This document shows positions 47,787 to 61,400 of a DNA stretch of 64,000 nt, piece by piece. The number at the start of each line of letters is the position of its first letter. The stretch's first letter is position 1. Where the stretch lies: contig JAIUCV010000011.1 in assembly GCA_026724425.1 (NCBI GenBank), forward strand, positions 5,911,501 to 5,975,500. Direction: 5' to 3'. The notes under the pieces were generated by a model. That model was given only the letters and a program-made list of their open reading frames with translations, was not told the origin of the DNA and searched no databases. The DNA comes from Erythrophleum ivorense (taxonomy: Eukaryota; Streptophyta; Magnoliopsida; Fabales; Fabaceae). The translations under genes were made by a program, and so were the position numbers.

Positions 47787-49739
47787 CACCACCAAAACTT
47801 GTGGCTTTAGCCAACATAGCTTTAGCAATGGTTATAACCATTGCTTAACCTTCTAGTGATGATTTTTTTATTTGTCGTTGAATCATCTGTCATGAAAGCT
47901 TTAATCACGATATTAATTAACCATTGAAAAAATTGTCACTAAACTAGAGTTTAGCCATGATTAAATTAACCATGGCTAAATCATGGTCTATAACCGTGGC
48001 TAAACTATGATCTAGCCACAATATATAGCCAAACAATTTTTTGGTGCTAATTTTCCAATAACCAATTTTCTTCTTCTTCTTGAACTACTTGTTATTGAAC
48101 TAATTTTTTTTTTTGTGCTTAGATTGCAAATACTAGAGTTGGATATTTTATTTTTTAGGCATAAATCTAACCATGATAATCTGCAAAATAATATAAGGTG
48201 TTGTGTTATAGCTATGAACAAAATATTGTGACTTACAACTATGAAGTACAAATATTTTAATTTGAAGAAAGGATTCTTTGAACATTCCAATACCAATAAC
48301 TAATAACACAACAATAATAATTTAGCCTATAATACAAAACATTATATCTGAACATTAAACACCAACTAAACACTTCATAATAGAAAATAATAGCAATTTC
48401 TAGTGTTCATCAAACCACTAAATATCATCTACAAATGCTTTACAATTAGAAAATTGATGACCAATTCTAATTGCACAATACTTACTCAAAAACTGATAGA
48501 ATTAGAAAGGAGGCTTAAATGCGTGCTACTACCATCTTAAAACTCATACTTTAAATAAAGGGTTAAATATTTAGCTCAAAATAGCCATCCACATATACAA
48601 TCCATTATGGTAAAGAAATCCCCAAGGTTATAACCAACATTAATTATTATTTTTTAAAATATCATAATGAAAACAATCCTTATAATTGAAAAACAAATTT
48701 TGTTGATTACCATGATTACCTTCAATCTTTCAATTTGTGTTATAATAGTCCCTATAATTGAAAATCAAATTTCCAACTATTAACCTAGACAACAACAAAA
48801 AAGATATAAAAAATTGTTTAAACTAAATAGAAGAAACATGGGTGAATTTATCTTGAGACTAACACAAGTGAATTTTTCTTAAGATATCTTGTAGTTTGTG
48901 AGATCCAATTTCCACTCTCTCCAAACCTTACCTCACTTAAAATAATTGATAAGTTTAAATGTAAATGGAATTTCTTACCAAAATGCCAACAATTTGCATT
49001 TATACTAATCAAATGAGCTTAGGTACAAAATAGAACAATAAAATTCACAATTACAAATTATAATAATTGTAGCATAATTACAGCCAGTAACAACAAAACA
49101 ACTAGTAGCAATAAAACAATAAAATTCATTTCTATAGGGAATTATTATCATCAACAGGTTGGTCTTCACTATCCCCATCATTTGGTGCCTAAAAATGAAA
49201 ACAAATATTGTTAATAATAAATTAAAAACCAAAAATAAAAACTATTCATTTGTATGATTCAACTAGGAAGTTTAAAAAATTACCCCTCGAGTTTGTATAG
49301 TTGCAAGCTCTTATGGCAATGGACCATGAAAATTTGGAAGGAGAAAAGCTATAGTTGCTTCCATTTGGCATTGTCGCTTTTCTTTTTCAGGTTGCTTGTC
49401 ATTGTCCCTCCTTTCTTTGCACTATTTGTGCTTTAACTTAAGCAACCTCATTTTCCAATGTTGTATAAGAAGGCGTAGATGATTAACTTCCATAAACTTG
49501 ACATCCAAACACTTTACTTGGGACAAGTAAGCACCTAATCCCATTAGTTAGACTAGACCATAGTGCTCTTAGGTTCTTAAAGCCCTGGCTAACGAATCAT
49601 CGCTCTGAATTTCTTAGGATAAGGAGTTATCAATCTAAAACTAAACAGTCATTTCCTATACATTCAAATAAAAAGTAATAAGTCATTTGAAGGATAAAGC
49701 TTTTCAACAAAAAAACAAAAGTCAATAACCACATAATTT

Positions 49740-49990
49740 AAATACTTACTAGACACTTCTAACTTTATCATTGACATAAGATCTATCAAGATGTTTATAA
49801 ATTAAGTCTACACATCTCTCCAAGTGATTGGACTTCCATGCTCAGCTTCTTACAAACTTAAAGACACATATGACTTATCTCAAATTGCATTTAAAACTTA
49901 AAATGATAATGTTTGCTAAAATGAACTTACTATCTCAGCCTTTTTTCATGCAAAGCTTTTAAAGCCACTTATATGAGACATAGTTAAGTT
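49740..49990 (-). pseudogene. CACTA second ORF (plant transposase Ptta/En/Spm type) scrap
   Basis: The minus strand reads SHISGFKSFA near 49975-49945 and VDLIYKHLDRSYVNDKVRSV near 49815-49755. This resembles the 'HxxGxKSFA ... L..KTH...DG..VNDKA' pattern of the plant CACTA Ptta/En/Spm domain. Stops and a frame change lie between them. Confidence 0.5.
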
Positions 49991-50169
49991 CTTTCTATTT
50001 TGTTTATTCGTCTCTTCAATTTCTTGGTTATTAACGAATATATTAATAAAATCATCCAAGAATTGATACATCTAGGAAATAAGTGTGATTACACGAGTCT
50101 TCTAATGAAAATGATTGGTAACAAAACTGACCTAATGATCCTTATCGATACCCTTTGGGACATCTTGGG

Positions 50170-50600
50170 TCATCTGCTTCTTGATGTGAGTCCCATTATT
50201 TTTATGCAATTTATATCATTTCTATCTTCACCTATTACCCAGTATCTAATATATAGTCCTTTTGTGCATATCCATTGGTAATGGATGGGACCTCCAAGTT
50301 TGATTTCTTTTGTTAAGTGTGCTATCAAATGAATCATAATTATAAAGAATGAAAGTAAGAATAACATCATCATGTAACATAATGTGAGAACAACTTTATT
50401 ATGAAGCCGATCAAGTTCATTCACGCTTAACATTTTATTACATAATTGTCTAAAGAATGAGCATAAATCAATTAAGATTGCTGACACTTACTTGGGGAAT
50501 GTCTTTTTCATGACTAAGGTAAAAGCTGCTCCATATGAACATGTAAGTCATGACTTTTTAGTCCTCCAATCTCACGTTGTCTCAAATTAATGCATCTAAA
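50170..50600 (-). pseudogene. CACTA transposase (TPase, DUF4218-type region)
   Basis: The minus strand begins with GGLKSHDLHVHMEQLLP (about 50570-50520), changes frame, then runs as an open stretch to 50170: SAILIDLCSFFRQLCNKMLS, VNELDRLHNKVVLTL, IMIHLIAHLTKEIKLGGPIH then YQWICTKGLYIRYW. This is the conserved C-terminal part of CACTA transposases. The catalytic half is not recognisable upstream. The DNA-binding/cleavage protein would act at the CACTA ends. Confidence 0.8.
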
Positions 50601-50900
50601 AATGTTATTTGAATTACGATCTAGCATAGTGATATTTTTAAAGATCCTAAGAAAGATCTTTTGTTGCATTTATCAAAGTGAACAATGCCAGGAGATATCT
50701 ACCATTATCATCTGGCCAAAGATCAAACATAATGCCCATTTCTTATAAGTTTTTCCATCCATTTAAATGGTCTTTCGATCCTCCAAACTAATTCAACAAG
50801 TGAATATGAATATGTTTTTCTCAATGCACATCATGTATCAAATGGTTTGCCTAATATTAAAATTTTAAAAAATATACTATTCTAACATGTTGTATTATAT

Positions 50901-51918
50901 GATTTCATGAATGTATAAGTTACATAAGTAATAAATTGATGAATTAATACCGTTCCTACAAGGAAGGAAATCAATTACCAATTATCTAAATTGTCCAATT
51001 GAATTGAAAATGATATATGCAAATTGAAAACAATAAAATACTCTAAATAAGTACTAACTATGAACAAAAAGGCTCTGGAATATAGAATCCTCTCTTTACA
51101 TCATAAGTATTACTTAGAATAAACTCTTACAACTAAATTTAATTGGCTTAATGGCTATTCCACTAGTATAAATGGAATTATTTCTCAAGATAAATTATTA
51201 TACTCATATTAAGCTTATATCTACTTTCATGATCATACACCTAATACAAACCCATTACGTAAAAGGAAATCATGCAAATATTTGCAAGTTGCTTAAATGC
51301 AATTAATATCTCTATAAAATTGTCATCTAAGTCTAATCTTTAGTGATTCATATTGCAATTAATCTCTTGATTCTCTCATAATACATCAAATAAGTGGTGG
51401 CCATCCATTCTTGAACAAGAGAAAAAAGTAATAGATTAAACCGATTACACTAGTCACAAGAGAACTATTAGTTTGACTCAATTTGTAAATAGATTCATCT
51501 AAATTTTAGATAAAGATTTAGCTACACATGATCTTAATCAGCAATGAAACAATAATAAAACAAAACAAATCCATTATCTAAATGCTAAAGAGAAAGTTAA
51601 GAATGAAATTAATGATGGATTCAAGTCATTCTTTAATGCAAGCTTCAAATTTTCAATAGTTCCTAGCATTTTTCCTTTGAATCTCTTCTCCTCCTCTCTA
51701 TTTCTCTATCTCCAGGCTTCCTCCTTGGCCTCCTTTATTGAAATTCCAAGTTGCTTCATTAAAATCTCTCTTTTTTAGTTGAACATGGCTACCCATTCGA
51801 AATTGCAACATCTTAAATTAATAATTAAATTAAAATATAATTAATTAATAATATCTTGAATTAATAATTAACTTTAAAATATAATTAATTAATTAATTAA
51901 TTAATGGGGCATGTTTAA
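50901..51918. other. AT-rich sequence, nothing recognised
   Basis: Possibly the eroded 5' half of the CACTA element. Ends in AATTAATTAATTAA runs (51836-51903) next to LTR-B. Confidence 0.4.
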
Positions 51919-54900
51919 TATAACACCTTTTCCAATTACCCATTTTTAGGAATTTTTTTTTTCTGGCGAATAATTCTAATTGATTAATTAATTACCTTTC
52001 ACTTTTAAATATTCTTTTGTGGTATAAAATTATACCATTTGTTAACTATACCAAAGGTATCATAGTGGATAGCAAATTATAATGAAAATTTTCTACTGTT
52101 AATATGTAATGTTTATTCGTCAACGAAATAAGGGAACAAGAATAATATAAGTACAAACTATATAGAAACTACTGGGGTTCAATCTAAGACTACACAAAAG
52201 AAACCCTAAATAACCAAATCAAGTCAAGTCCCCTATTAACAAAAAGAACTAACAATGAACTACAACTTCAAATTTTTATAGAAATGAAAGAGTTTTCTAG
52301 TCTCCCGTTGCCATAAAATGATTGGGATAGCATAGACCATCTCGTCACATGATGGGATTCGGATGTTGTCTACTACAAACACCAATCCCCAAATTGGGAA
52401 TTGAATCCACTCTGCTTGATGTTCAAGTGTCACACTATAAATAGACATTTAAGAAAAATATAAATTGCAATAAAGTGAGAAATAGTTTTCTCAATAACAT
52501 AGATATGATCAATACAATATAATAATCATGAAGAAATACCAAGTATTTATTTAATAACAATGAATAATACATATATGTAATATTCTAAAAGAGAATAATT
52601 AATTTATGAAACAACATAAACAAAGAATAATTTATTATTTTGTAGTATTCAGGATAAATACAGAATAATGGAAACACAAGATTACAGAGGATTTCATGTG
52701 ATTATATAAATAGAGAATAACATATAAATTTTAGAATTTCTAATATATTAATAAAATCATATTTTAAAAATAGATAATAAATATGACATTAGTAGGTTCA
52801 AGATTCACACACTACAACAAATACATGTATATGGAATAAAGAAAATACAACAAACAATAAGTATTATTTAACTTGACCATTAGGTCTTGGAAATTGTTAG
52901 ACTCAATATCTAGATCATGTTGCACTATCATGACTTAGCAGGTTTACCCCTACTTCCCTTACTCAGGTGTCCCCCAGTAGGTACCTAAGAAAAGTCATAT
53001 TAAAATATCACAATAATATGTCATCCAAGAAATCATCTCATCAAGACATAATAGATATATTTAGGAAAGAATAGTCTTGCACCACTTTATGCATAAGTAG
53101 ACAATCCCAATAACATAATAGCACATTGGAGTTAGGGAAAAATTATAATTAAATATTAAAATTATCTTTCTGCTTTTCTAAGTCCAAATTTGTCCTAGAG
53201 TCAATCTAGTATCCAAAATAGTCCATAAATCAAGGTCCAAAGCCACAATACAATAAAGCCATGTAAGGCTAGTGCAAATATAAGGAATGCTTAATAAAGC
53301 CTAGTAAATCCAAATGGGCTCAAAATATTTGAATAGCCCTCATCGATCTTACATAATTAATTTAAATATTTTAAGTATCTTTCTTAATTAAAATGAGACA
53401 TCCAACACATCAACAACTATCTAGTGCCAATTTTGGTGCATACAGGGCTCATCCCCTGATAAAGGCAATTCTGCCAAGATTCACTTTAGCCAGTCCTTTA
53501 CCAAATAACCTGCAGATATTGAAATATGAAATCAGGTAGCATATTACCAAAGCAAATATTCACTGTTTATTTAATAATCAACATAGCACTTCATAACATT
53601 CTAAGTTGCACAAATGAACTCCAAAAATTACAAAATAAATATCAGCATAATTTAGACAACATATAAGACATACCAAACCATACAAATAGTCTAAAATACT
53701 TCAAATAATACCATTAAAAATTTAAGAAGTTCATGGTCAACACTTTCTCCCAAAAAATTGGCTTTTTATATAGTTATCCATAATTTACCAAATTTTATCA
53801 TAGGCCTTATTTTTAGTGTAGATTAACATAATTTAGTTGATTTTTGAAAAACTCTTTCCTAGGTACCTTAAGTGGTCTTGACCAAGCCTATGTATGTGTG
53901 TGTGTGGGTGGGATTTTGTTGTTTTGTTGCTAACAAATGGCTACTCATACATAATCAAGGTAGATAAATAAAAACCCCAAACCAATTTCTACAAAATCAT
54001 GAGATTTCTCAAGCTTGCACAAAGATGGAATTCAAGGAACAACATGCCATAATCTTCATGAAAATCAAGGTTATATTAATCATTCTCTCCTTTAAGCTTT
54101 CTTCCATCATCCTCCCATTTATTTTCTCTTCAATCTCTTCCATGGCTTCTTGAAATTCAAAGTTTCACAATTTATAAAGAAGTCTCCAACATTAGGAATT
54201 TTCTTTAATCATATGAATCCATTAGCTACATATGTAATTTCTCCATCTTTTCTTGACATGGGTTCATGAAATAACAAAAATTCCCAATTTCTTCTGGCCA
54301 TGGTCGAAACTTAAGGGAAGAAGGAAAAGAAAATTCATGAAAAATAATATAAGAAAAATCAAGAAGAAAAGAAAGTATCTATGTTATCTAGAATTTGCAA
54401 TGTTGTTTTTCCTCGCATTACTTTTTCCTACTCCTTTCTCCTTCCTTCTTCTTCTCTTTTGGTCGTGGCTCTCTTTCCTCTTTTCTCTCTTGTCTTGGCT
54501 AAATGGGTGTGTGTGTCTTTGTGTATGGAGGTGGCATGAAGTGTGTGTGTTTCATATAAGTTTTATTTTTAAATGGATAGTTAAGATTTAGTATGGTTTA
54601 AAGATAAAAGATCTAAGCCATTAGATCAAGTGGATTGTTAAGATTTAATCCTAAAATTAGAGATTAGATGTGAGCTTTTAGATTAGATGAATGGTTATGA
54701 TTTAATCTCTAAAAGTAAAAAGAATTTGAACCATTATATTGCTTCAATGGTTGAGACTGCATCTTGATTTAAGGATGAATATTAGCTATTGGATTTAATT
54801 GTAGTTAAATTTTAACCATGATTACTTTCTTCATTTTTTGTGAAAGTTATTATAATAATTACTTGCATTTATGGCAGCTGAAGTCAGCAGCGACGTCATT

Positions 54901-55627
54901 CAACATAAGCAGTGACATTAATGGTAACTTTTTTGTAAAACTTGCGATCACAATCTTTTACTGAGATTTGTTGACATAAATGTCATCATTGCTTTGTAAG
55001 ACGTGTAGTCTCAAGAAATTTCCCCTGCACATGCCACCGCATCATCTCCTTCTTAGCCAGATTTTACGAAAATGCCACCATTTCACTAATATATCCCTTC
55101 GTAGGTTCTCCATAATATTTTTATTGGGCCTGCATTCTTCAAGTTCTATCTTATATTTTAATATTATTTGGCCTATATGGGTTCTACTTAAGTTCTTTAG
55201 TCATATATTTTATTATTATTTATTTTTTAATATTTTATTGTTTTAGAGTTCAAATGATCATTTTGCCCTTGGTGAAAGATAACAAACAAGCACCTCTTTT
55301 TTTTTTGGCTTATATCTCCATTTTAACCTCACATCTCTAGATTCAGTCACCACCATTCAATAGATCTTTTTGTGCTAAATTTTTTGAAGTAGCTAACTTG
55401 AGCTTCGAGGCTTAGTTTCATTCCGTATAAATATATATATATATATATATATACATATATCATGCTTGTTCTTAATTGTTTACCCCTTTGAAAAAATTAT
55501 CAAAGTTTGACAAATGATGAATTTGCCCCTAAACCCCCTTAACTCTCAAAAATTTCTATAAAGTTTAATAAATTCATTTTGTAAAATACTAAATAATTAG
55601 AAAATCCTAATTTTTCAAAATGTTACA
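51919..55627 (-). repeat. LTR-B 3' LTR (3.7 kb)
   Basis: On the minus strand it starts TGTAACATTTTG at 55627 and ends GGTGTTATA at 51919. The body matches 57173-63605 with LTR-A removed, for example the 52140-52460 block against 57370-57690. The ORF-like stretch 54253-54591 is repeated at 63268-63477 with frame breaks, so it is LTR sequence rather than a gene. An (AT)n run is at 55429-55460. Confidence 0.88.
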
Positions 55628-55640
55628 TTTCTCCTCCTCT
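55628..55640 (-). other. LTR-B polypurine tract
   Basis: On the minus strand AGAGGAGGAGAAA directly precedes the 3' LTR. Confidence 0.75.
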
Positions 55641-56190
55641 TAATAAAAAATTTTGTCTTCCAAATTTGAAATATATACTTTAATTAAATAATTCTAGTGC
55701 TTATATCGCATTTCTTCCTCTATTTCCCAAATGGCTTCTTCAGGTGTCATTCTTTCCTATGCCACTTTCGCTAAAGGAATCATCTTATTCCTAAATTGTT
55801 TTTGGCCAGTATCCAAGATTGATATTGGTCTTACTATGCATGTTAAACTCTCTCGAACCTATACTAACTCATTATCTAAGATATGTGAAAGATCAAGAGT
55901 ATACTTCCTCAATGAAGACACATGGAAAACATCATGAAGATTAGATAAATGAGGCAATAAGGCTAGTTGGTAAGCTATTGAATTGACTCTTTTGAGAATT
56001 TGGTAAGGACCAATATAGTTAGGATTCAACTTTTTTGGTTCTAATAGCTCTACCTATACCAGTGGTAAGAGTAACTTTAAGAAAAACATGATCTCTCTTA
56101 TTAAATGCCAAAGGTCTTCTTCTTTAATCTTCTTTGTAAGTAACTTTTCTTTGATTTTCTTAACCTAATCTATGGTTTGTTGGACTAGCT
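55641..56190 (-). pseudogene. LTR-B integrase C-terminus with chromodomain-like tail
   Basis: The minus strand reads VKKIKEKLLTKK, RDHVFLKVTLTTG, LNPNYIGPYQILKRVNSIAY, QLALLPHLSNLHDVFHVSSL then RKYTLDLSHILDN (about 56160-55880). It ends with EEAIWEIEEEMRYK near 55740-55695, the GPY/F module and chromodomain-region tail seen at the end of plant chromovirus pol. Stops and one frameshift are present. The DDE core is absent: the sequence joins gag directly near 56190. Confidence 0.82.
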
Positions 56191-56940
56191 AATTTATGAT
56201 TTTCAACCTCATCTTCTTTCAGATTCTTTGCTACCACCCTACATTGATTTACCAACTCCGAATAACTCTTGATCATTAATGGGGATATAACCTTTTTCAT
56301 TTCTATCCATAGTTCTAATTCTAATTTTTGACACTTTCAGGCTTCATCCTAGTGATGCCAAAGATAAAAGGAGAACTTAGATAATTCCACCAATTTCGCT
56401 AAATACTATTCAAAGGTCATATTATCTCGAACCAGCTTGAGGTACTTTATTTCTTTGTCATTGTAGATTTCTTCAAAAAAAATATTTTTCATAAAAAACT
56501 TCTTGAAAAATTGCCTAAGTAATCAAGGTACCTCGACTTTCCAATAATTGTCTAGTACTTTCCCACCAATTTTAGCATTCCCAAAAAGCATATAAATTGC
56601 AAATGTTACCTTTTGTTCATATGAGAATCCCAAAACTTTAAAGGTTTTTTCTAACTCCTTTATCTATTCATTAGCCTTTTTTAGGTTAAAGACTCTAGTG
56701 AATGTACAAGTTTTGGCCTTCATTAAGTTTGACCACCTCTATTGGTTTACTATTTCTTCCCTTCTTTCAACTCTATTATTTCCATTTTCATTTTGACTAA
56801 TTTCCTGTAGGTGTTGCAAGATCTGATGCATAACAACGACCTGCTCCCAAATGGCTAAGGCTAATCCTTGAAGAGTCTCATCAATATTGTTTGCATTTTT
56901 GTTAGTGTTTCATCAGGTCATCATGATTTTCCTACTTATA
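56191..56940 (-). pseudogene. LTR-B gag
   Basis: The minus strand shows a retrotransposon gag domain: KELEKTFKVLGFSYEQKVTF then AIYMLFGNAKI (about 56680-56580), QFFKKFFMKNIFFEEIYNDK then EIKYLKLVRDNMTFE (about 56510-56410), and WIEMKKVISPLMIKSYSELV then NQCRVVAKNLKEDEVEN (about 56315-56205). Several stops interrupt. The usual zinc knuckle and protease that follow gag are missing at the deletion join. Confidence 0.82.
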
Positions 56941-57154
56941 CAAATAGATGTTATCGAGGTGATTAGGCTTAACAGTGAAGAAAAAAAATATAATACTTTT
57001 ATATTTTCTAATAGTAGAAACTTAATTAACATACAAGTAAAGAAACACTAGTAATTTTCTATCTGTGCATTAACCCTCAAATCAAGTTTAGCCTTAATTT
57101 TTTTAGGATTTCACCTAGATTGATCTCAGTTACCATGCCCAACAACATTGACCT

Positions 57155-57166
57155 GCTTTAATACCA
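57155..57166 (-). other. LTR-B primer-binding site, initiator tRNA-Met type
   Basis: The minus strand TGGTATTAAAGC matches TGGTATCAGAGC at 10 of 12 positions and lies six bases after the LTR end GGTGTTACA. Confidence 0.8.
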
Positions 57167-58453
57167 AACAAATGTAACACCTTCTTTAATTACCTATTTT
57201 TAGTGTTTTTTTTCTAGTAAATAATTCTAATTAATTAATTACCTTTCTCTTTTAACTATTCTTTTGTGGTATAAAATTATAGTATTCATTAACTATACCA
57301 AAGGGATCATAGCAGACAGCGAACTATAACAAAAATTTTCTACCATTAATACATACTGTTTATTGGTCAATGAAATAGGGGAATGAGAATAATATAAGTA
57401 CAAACCATATAGAAACTATTGGTGTTCAACCTAAAACTACGCAAAAGCAACCTCAAATAATGAAACCAAGTCAGGTCCCCTATTAATAAAAAGAACTAAC
57501 AGCGAACTACAACTTCAAATTTTTATGGAAATGGAAGAGTCTTCTATTCTCTCACTGCTATAAAATGATTGGGATAGCACAAACCATCTCGTTACATGAT
57601 GGGATCCGAATGTTGTGTACTACGAATACCTATCCTTAAATTGGCAATTGGATCCACTCTGCTTGATGTTTGAGTGTCACACTATAAATAGGCATATAAA
57701 AAAAATATAAACCACAATGGAGTAAGAAATAGTTTTCTTAGTAACATAAATAGAATTAATAAAATATAATAATCATGAAGAGACATCAAGTATTTATTTA
57801 ATAACAGTGAATAATATATGCATAATATTCTAATAGAAAATATTTAATTTATAGAACAACATAAATAGAGAATAATATATTATTTTATAGTATTCATGAT
57901 AAATACATAATAATGGAAACACATAATAACAAAGGATTTCATATGATTATATACACATAGGATAGCATATAAATTTTAGAATTTCTAGTATATTAATAAA
58001 ATCATGCTTTAAAAATAGATAATAAATATGACATTAGTAGATTTAGGATTCACACACTACAACAAATACACATAAATGTAACAAAGAAAACATAACAAAC
58101 AATAAGTATTATTCATTTTGACTGTTAGGCTTTAGAGACTGTCAGACTCAATACTCAGATCATGTTGTACTATCATGACTTAGCTAGTTCACCTCTGCCT
58201 CCTTTACTAAGGCACCCTCGAATGGATACGCAAGAAAAATCATATCAAAATATCACAATAATATATCATTCAAGCTATCATCTGACTAAAACATAATCAG
58301 TATATTTGGGAAAGAACTACCTTGCACAACTCTATACATAACTAAACAATCCTGGTAGCATAACAGAGCACTGGAGTTAGGAAAAATTATAATTAAATAT
58401 TAAAATTATCTTTCCACTTTTGTAAATCCAGATTTGTCTTGAGACCCATTTGG

Positions 58454-61400
58454 TGTAACATCCAGTTCCCTGAAAATTAGAGGAAACGTGAGAAACGTAA
58501 CGTATAGTTTCTCCATTAACGAACAAAACTTATCGGATACAAAAGGAAGTCCCCCAAGATGATGGAGTTAAGGTCCCAAAAAATTTGAGAAGCATTCTAG
58601 ACTCCTAAATATGAGAATCCCAGGCTCAGACGAAAAGAAAAATGGAGCTAGAATGAAGAAACAATTTCTCACGAAAAACCTACGAAACGTAATGGCATTT
58701 TCGTAATTTCGAGCAATTTTTGGAATTCACACAGAAGGGCTTTTCAAATGAAAGTTTTGAGTTCTTCGGGGTTTTTTGATGCCCTAAAAACTATGGGAAG
58801 CCCCGAGATAGTTAAATTCCCTCCGGTGGACGTTTTCTAATGTCGGTGTGCCCGAACTTTGATGAATTCATTCGGGAAGGTTTTAGCTCCAATTTGAGTG
58901 ATTCCAAAGGCATTTTACTAAATTGGGAATCTAAATTTTATAATGGAAAAGACAGTTCTCAAAAAGGAGCTAAAACGAAGGAGAAAAAAAAATGCCAAGA
59001 ACAAAGGGCAAAATAGAAAATTTTAAAAAGTGTAACTTCCTCCCACCTATATATATGATGAGCCCTTCTTCTCCCCTCATTATGCACGACCACGTTCTGC
59101 CCAAAACCAGAGGAAAACCCTAAGGAGAGTGGCACATAAGAGGAAGGCAAAGAGGAGGAGAAATCAAAGGCTTAAGGTATGAAAATTAGTAGTTTTTCAT
59201 GCTTTTTCTCTTCCAAATCTCTTCTCCTCCATTCTCTTTTGTTTCCTATGATTATCATGAAGTCTATAAATCTCTTTTAAAGGAGAAATTGAGGAGAAAA
59301 TTTGGATTTGAAGAGAGGAGCTCAAAGAACACAAGATTCAAGTGAGAAAAAGCAAGAAAATGAGGTAATTTCTCTTCCTATGGTTGTTATTTTTAGTGCC
59401 TTTCTCCACCATTTCGCCCCACTTGAGAAAACCCTAGGAGGAGATGATTTTTAGGCAGAACCAAGCATAAATCTAAGGAAAAGGGGTGTGGAGATTAAAA
59501 ATATGCAAAGGGAATTATCAAAAAACTATTAGATTTCAAGATGTAAGTTTTAGGGTTTCAATTGCACCTTGTAAAATATGATTTTGTATGATGATTCCTA
59601 GGCCTAAGTAAGAGTTTAAATGAGCTCCCAAGATCCCTAAGAGGCTCCCCATATGCTTCTTCCCTTGAGAAAATAAAGAAAGCTCCATGGAACCTAATAT
59701 GCTTCATAGCCTCGGCCTAGATGGGTTCTCCTAGCTAGGGAGAGTTTTAAATTTTTCTAAGGCCATTCTTGAGTCATATTTGATGAATGAAAATGAAGGG
59801 CGGCCTTGGAAAAAATTTAGAACTCATAGAAAGTGATTTGGTGCCTTAGGTTCCATATTATGACCTAAAGAAGCAACATGATGTTAGACTCTTTATTTTA
59901 ATTGTGTGATGACTCCAAGAGGTTTAAAAGGTGTCAAGAATCATATTTGAGAGGAAAGAATGGAGCCTAGAAATTGTTTGAGAAGTATTGCTTCATTAGG
60001 TGCATTTATGGACTATAATGGAGCCTATAGAACAATCTATTATCTAAGCAAGTTGTATGACCTTAGAGTTTGTTTCATGAACCTAATTGGCTCCCATAAA
60101 TTATATCTAGGCCAAGAGAAACCATCTCCACCAAATTGTGGGTGTGTGGTCGAAAGAGGAGGCTTGAAAGCTAAGAAAAAAGTGTGTGCTTGTATACAAG
60201 GTAGCTCTCTCCACCTTCTCTCATGCATGAATATGTGTCTAGCTTGTTTTGGAATGTGTGTATGTGTATTTTCAAGCTTTGGAAAGTATGCTAGCATGCC
60301 TTTACATGTCATGATCCTTGATGCCATGTTATGTCTTAAATGAATCTATGATGTTTGTATGAGTTTGCTTGAGTGTGGAGAGGCTAAGAATTCTTCCCTT
60401 GGGTGAGGATGAGCCAAAAACCCTTGAGCTTGGTTGAGACAAAGCAAAGAGTCTCCCAAAAGCAAAGTGGGCTCCCAAGAGTATGGTTGAGTCCAAAATG
60501 CTCATAAATGGGTGAGGCAAGTCCAAAATCCATGAGAAGAAGTGAGGCCATTCCAAACACTTGGGAGCTCTTGAATGATTTGTATGAGTTGTTCACATGC
60601 TAAGTTTGCTTTAAAATGTCCATGGCTTTTATTTCCTCCATGCATGCATTTATAAAGCTTGCTTTGCACATATTATGTGTGATTAAATGGGAGATGAGCT
60701 ATTGGAATTCTTTGAATCTCATCCCCTCCTCTCTAATGATCTAACATGCTAAGTGGACAAAGTAATTATGGGTGAAGGGAGCCAACAACCATGAAGAGCA
60801 AGGATTGACAAGCCTATATGTTATTTTAGCCATTTTGGAATCATAATGATAGCTCATAATGTATATGATATTATATATGTACCATGAATCATAAGACATG
60901 TGTAAATATACTATTATTTGATGTTTAGATGTATGAAAATGATATATGACTTATAACACTTATTTTGAGTATGAAAGGCCAAGGTGTGCAATATGGAATT
61001 TTGATGAATGCATGCATAAGTGTGGGTTGAATGGCCACAATGAGATGCATGAGATTTAGAACCATTTGGGTAGCTCACTTAAGTCTCAAATGTACTTTTA
61101 GACTTGCCCAAAAGGTGCCACAACCAAGGGAAGGCCATTTGGCAAATTTGGTACTTCATATGGAGCCAAATTTAACCATAATGGAACCCTATGTCACTTT
61201 TTGGCCAAATGAGTTAATTTTGATTTGATATTTGGCATTCAATTATGTCTCATTGAGAGTTTTCTGGGAAGCTAAAGATCATAATTTTTGGAGGTCTACA
61301 GAATATTTGAGGATTTTTTAAAGTTGGCAAAATTCATGTTTCTGGTTTGCTGCACTATTCATTTGGTCTGAAATTATTTTCTATCACCCGAAATTCAAAT

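Larger units (their letters stand above)
47787..50900 (-). mobile_element. decayed CACTA (En/Spm) DNA transposon
   Basis: The left terminus CACCACCAAAACTTGTGGC is a one-base change from the usual CACTACCAAAA. It is followed by subterminal words around ACCATGGCTAAA / TTAGCCATG at 47790-48030. Two CACTA-type coding remnants lie inside on the minus strand. The right terminus was not found. The extent to 50900 is set by the last recognisable coding sequence. Confidence 0.65.

Noticed and set aside
54253..54591. 112-residue frame with hydrophobic stretch as a membrane protein gene
   Set aside because: It lies in LTR-B. The second LTR copy (63268-63477) breaks the frame, and the hydrophobicity comes from CT-rich DNA.
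59960..60343. 127-residue frame as a cysteine-rich gene
   Set aside because: It lies inside a solo LTR-A with exact target duplication and is not conserved as a frame in the 25168 copy.
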